Shown: in pieces, positions 61,021 to 64,000 of the stretch | Numbering within the stretch: the stretch's first letter is position 1 | Layout: every line of letters starts with the position of its first letter | From: Pseudisothecium myosuroides | Taxonomy: Eukaryota; Streptophyta; Bryopsida; Hypnales; Lembophyllaceae | Direction of reading: 5' to 3' | NCBI GenBank assembly: GCA_951799445.1 | Contig: OX637289.1 | Span: 186,001-250,000, forward strand | DNA length: 64,000 bases | The notes under the pieces: model-generated | What the model was told of the DNA's origin: nothing | Database searches by the model: none | What the model saw: only the letters and a program-made list of their open reading frames with translations | Translations under genes and position numbers: made by a program

Positions 61021-61166
61021 TCCAAAAAATTCCAAAAAAAAAAATATATCATTGTCAATATCATCAAAAAATTGGAAATTGCCAAAAATTACACTGACTC
61101 TCATCAAATTAGCAGTTTTTTGATGATATTGACAATGATATATATATTTTTTTGGAATTTTTTGGA
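61021..61166. repeat. hairpin with 51-bp, nearly perfect arms
   Basis: 61,021-61,071 pairs with 61,116-61,166 at 49 of 51 positions, around a 44-nt loop. The arm core reads ATCATTGTCAATATCATC. It could be a young short-inverted-repeat element or a small-RNA precursor. Confidence 0.9.
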
Positions 61167-61877
61167 TCAATTATGTGCATCATGAGCTCTAGTCTTTGGA
61201 CAAACGAAGTTGAATTTAAAAACGCATTATACAACTGCAAAATATAAATCAAATGCATTGTCTAATTCAACAAATATTTCAAATGCAAAGGCACGAAGAT
61301 GTAACAATGGTCCATATTGCAACCTATTCTCTCTCTACAATGGCTAATGCTATCCCATGCTCTCAAATCCAAAAAAAAATCAAATATTGTGAGAACAAAC
61401 ATCATTTGTATGTTTGTCAAACTATTGGTATTTTAAATTCTATAAGCGGCAATTTCCTTCAATTTTGGGGTACAACAATTTGAAATGATGTATACCAACA
61501 TGCCAAGGCACAAAAACTTTTTTCGGAGTTCTAAGAAAAAATTGACAAAAATAAAAGAATTCCAAATCATGTTGAACAAAACTGAGTTTTAGACATGGCT
61601 AACTTTGAAATTGATTTTCTTTCAAATCACAATTATTTTTTTCTTCAAACTTCCATGGTAATGTGTAGCATGTTGTACACTAAAACTTTCGTATGTACAC
61701 TTTTGGATTTTGTCCATTGATGCTTATGGTATTGTTGTTTGAAAGAAAATGTTTTACATTAGTACTCGGTTTCATTTGTCACTGTAAAGTCCGTATTTAT
61801 GTTTTAGAGAGATGTGAGGATGCGAGAATTAGCCAGTTATAGTGTCTTGTCCATGTGAAATTCAACATGTGAGCACA

Positions 61878-64000
61878 TGTAACAGCCTGGCTAAATCATA
61901 AGACTTTATGTTCAGGTTTAGAAGAATCTAGATCCAATTCATGTGGAATTTGGACTAGTTATGTGAAAACCTGTAAATGTTGAAGAATACAAACCAGAAT
62001 GCAAAGTAGAAGAAGGGCGAGATGATTAGAGCTTACAGAAAGGTGCTTTTAGGATAAAAGCATGCCAAGAGATCAACAACAGCGCTAATCATCCACAACA
62101 AACCCCGGGTACCAGATTAATTTCCCCCTTGGGCGGAAATTATTATGGAACTGCTAAATTTAGCATCCTTATTGGAGGTTTGGTTTTGCCCTTGGCTTTT
62201 GGACACTTCTTAGAAGATTGCCTAAAAATTTCGGGATTTTATAAAACTCCACGATGACTCCATGAAAAGTCAACCGCCTTTGAAACTGATGATAATTTCA
62301 TAGAAATTATCCAAAGTGTGGTAAAATCTCACTAAAAATTAGATTAAAGTTTTATATATAAAATAAGCGACCAGTCAAGTTTCAAGACTTTCTGACAGTC
62401 AGAAGTACCAGAATCGATGACGACATTGAATTTAACAAGAATTTACAACATGGCAACGGGTTGACCGGTGAACCAGGAGCTGGCGGTGTCCTAATGTTGC
62501 AAACAAAGAATGTTTTCTTACTATCACGAACCTTCCGGGCAACCCTAGCCAGTCAGTTTTCTCGAGAATTTCAAATTCCATTAGTTGGAATTTTGACTTT
62601 TCTTTTAAAGTTACCTTTAGTGGTTTTTACGAGTAAGTACAACCTAGAAATGGCGGGCTCGGGGTCCCCTAGACTAATCGGGGTCTTCTAAATGCGATGG
62701 TGCAATCGATTTTCAATTTGGAGTTGTTCTCAAGAAGATAGGAAGAGTTCAGCCGTAACATTGACTTTTTTAGAGTAATTAGCGATAATTCAAGGTTAAT
62801 TCACAAAATATCTTGGTGAAAATTGAAGATTAGATTTAGTTAAGATTTCAAATCTTTCCTTTAAAAGCCAATTTAGATTAAACTGATAATATTTGGAAAT
62901 ATCCTAGGGTTAATCACAAAATATCTCAAGGTCAAAGTAGTTAATATCCTAAATATCTTTGGGAAAAATCTTACATTTTATTTGGACAAGATTTTCTTGC
63001 TAATTAAGGCTTGTTCTAGAAAATTCTAAGAATTAAATAAAGATTATTTAGCAAATATCTTAGGATAGTTTAGAATTTAGCTTTAGGTAGTTTTTGAGTA
63101 AAAGAATCAAATATCTCGTGGTAAACTAAGTGGTGGGGCCTTCTAACAAGTGTATAAGACCTCCCCGCAAAGTTTCTCATACCCCCATTCTTTCATTATC
63201 TGCCTACCGACACTCTGTCGGAGTGTAGAGACTCTCTTTTTTCATTTTGCTTACCAGCTTAGTCGGAAGCATTTAGTTAGACCAAATTTTGGTCATCTTT
63301 TGTTCATTTTGCTTTCTTTGCCTTCTTTAAGTGGAGGAATTGGTTAGAGGACTCGGGGTTCCCTTTTCAACCATCAAAACCACACTAAAATCATACTTTT
63401 GGGAGATTTCATCCCCCAAAACTTACATATCATCTTTTGTGTACTAATTTTATGTTGTAACAACCATTAAACTAGAATTCTTAAGGTGGTGAAGCTAGTC
63501 TTTACCAAAAGATTCTAATACTCATAACACCGGCCAAACTTCTTTGTATAACAAAGTTTGGTTTTGACTTAACTCTTAAAGTTCGGTTTAAACACTGTCA
63601 TGTGTACCTCCTTTAGGAATTAAACTATTGATACTTTGGAAATCCTTTTAATCCTTAATGTTCGATTCAAACACTTTCATGTGTACATCCTTTAGGAATT
63701 GAAACATTCCTGCAGCCACTTGGAACCATAATTCACAAGTTTTAGCCTGGGGTTGTTCCTGCACGGCAAAGCTTTGACCTTAAGACCATTTACCTCAAAG
63801 AAAAAAAAGGTTGGAAAATACCCTTGGTTGTTGGGCTACTTAAGCTAAAACACCACATCAAGTGGTTCCCTTTCTTTCCGCCAAAATTTGCTCACTTTGT
63901 TTGTTTTGCTTCCATTGCCAAATTGTGGATTTAGTTGATAGTCTATTTTTTGCCTTAGTTTAGTTTATCTTTGCCTTTGTTAGTTTAGATCACTTTGTTT
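61878..64000 (+). mobile_element. possible LTR-retrotransposon end, incomplete in the window
   Basis: TGTAACAGCCTGGCTAAATC at 61,878 resembles the 5' tip of plant Ty3-type LTRs. Downstream are a TATA-like GTATAAGACC at about 63,150 and a diverged tandem pair of about 85 bp (about 63,575-63,630 and 63,655-63,710). No primer-binding site, gag or pol is visible before the window ends. Confidence 0.25.

Overview
The window looks like nuclear DNA of a land plant. It is AT-rich and repeat-dense, its spliced gene has GTAAGT donor sites, AAACCCTAA-type teloboxes are present, and there are fragments of plant-type GNAT and probably bZIP genes. TET/JBP-like dioxygenases are, as far as I know, absent from seed plants but present in algae and fungi, so an early-diverging plant lineage (bryophyte, lycophyte, fern) is my guess rather than a demonstrated fact. 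Protein-coding content is very low; most short open frames are chance.

Layout: the dominant structure is a direct tandem duplication of about 29.08 kb. Copy 1 runs from about 175 to 29,259 and copy 2 from about 29,259 to 57,845. Three homologous blocks occur in the same order in both copies: A (175-8,108 / 29,259-37,203), C (14,970-17,419 / 42,536-45,577) and E (27,697-29,259 / 56,285-57,845). The sequence between blocks is completely different. Copy 1 holds an intact gene (9,576-13,033) and a GC-richer stretch of internal repeats (17,420-25,930). Copy 2 holds a diverged partial copy of A, a 188-codon open frame, a bZIP-like exon fragment and a dead GNAT acetyltransferase gene. The ends (1-175 and 57,846-64,000) are single-copy here.

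The one confident gene is on the minus strand: four coding exons, three introns whose phases all agree, and a 397-residue product with two N-terminal Cys/His clusters and a double-stranded beta-helix 2-oxoglutarate/Fe(II) dioxygenase domain of TET/JBP type (HCD and downstream HH). It may act on DNA or RNA bases. A non-coding 5' leader exon probably lies in block C, so copy 2 may keep the leader without the enzyme.

A dispersed non-autonomous repeat family, usually 840-940 bp, has ends TTAA-CCCCTAAAGG...CCTTTAGGGG-TTAA. The ends resemble piggyBac-type TTAA insertion. Members sit in introns 1 and 2 of the dioxygenase gene, on both sides of it, and at several duplication breakpoints. One related member is a 760-bp foldback. 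Other structure includes a triple hairpin in intron 3, a near-perfect 51-bp-arm hairpin near 61.1 kb, a 279-bp MITE near 55 kb, and a possible LTR element entering from 61.9 kb.
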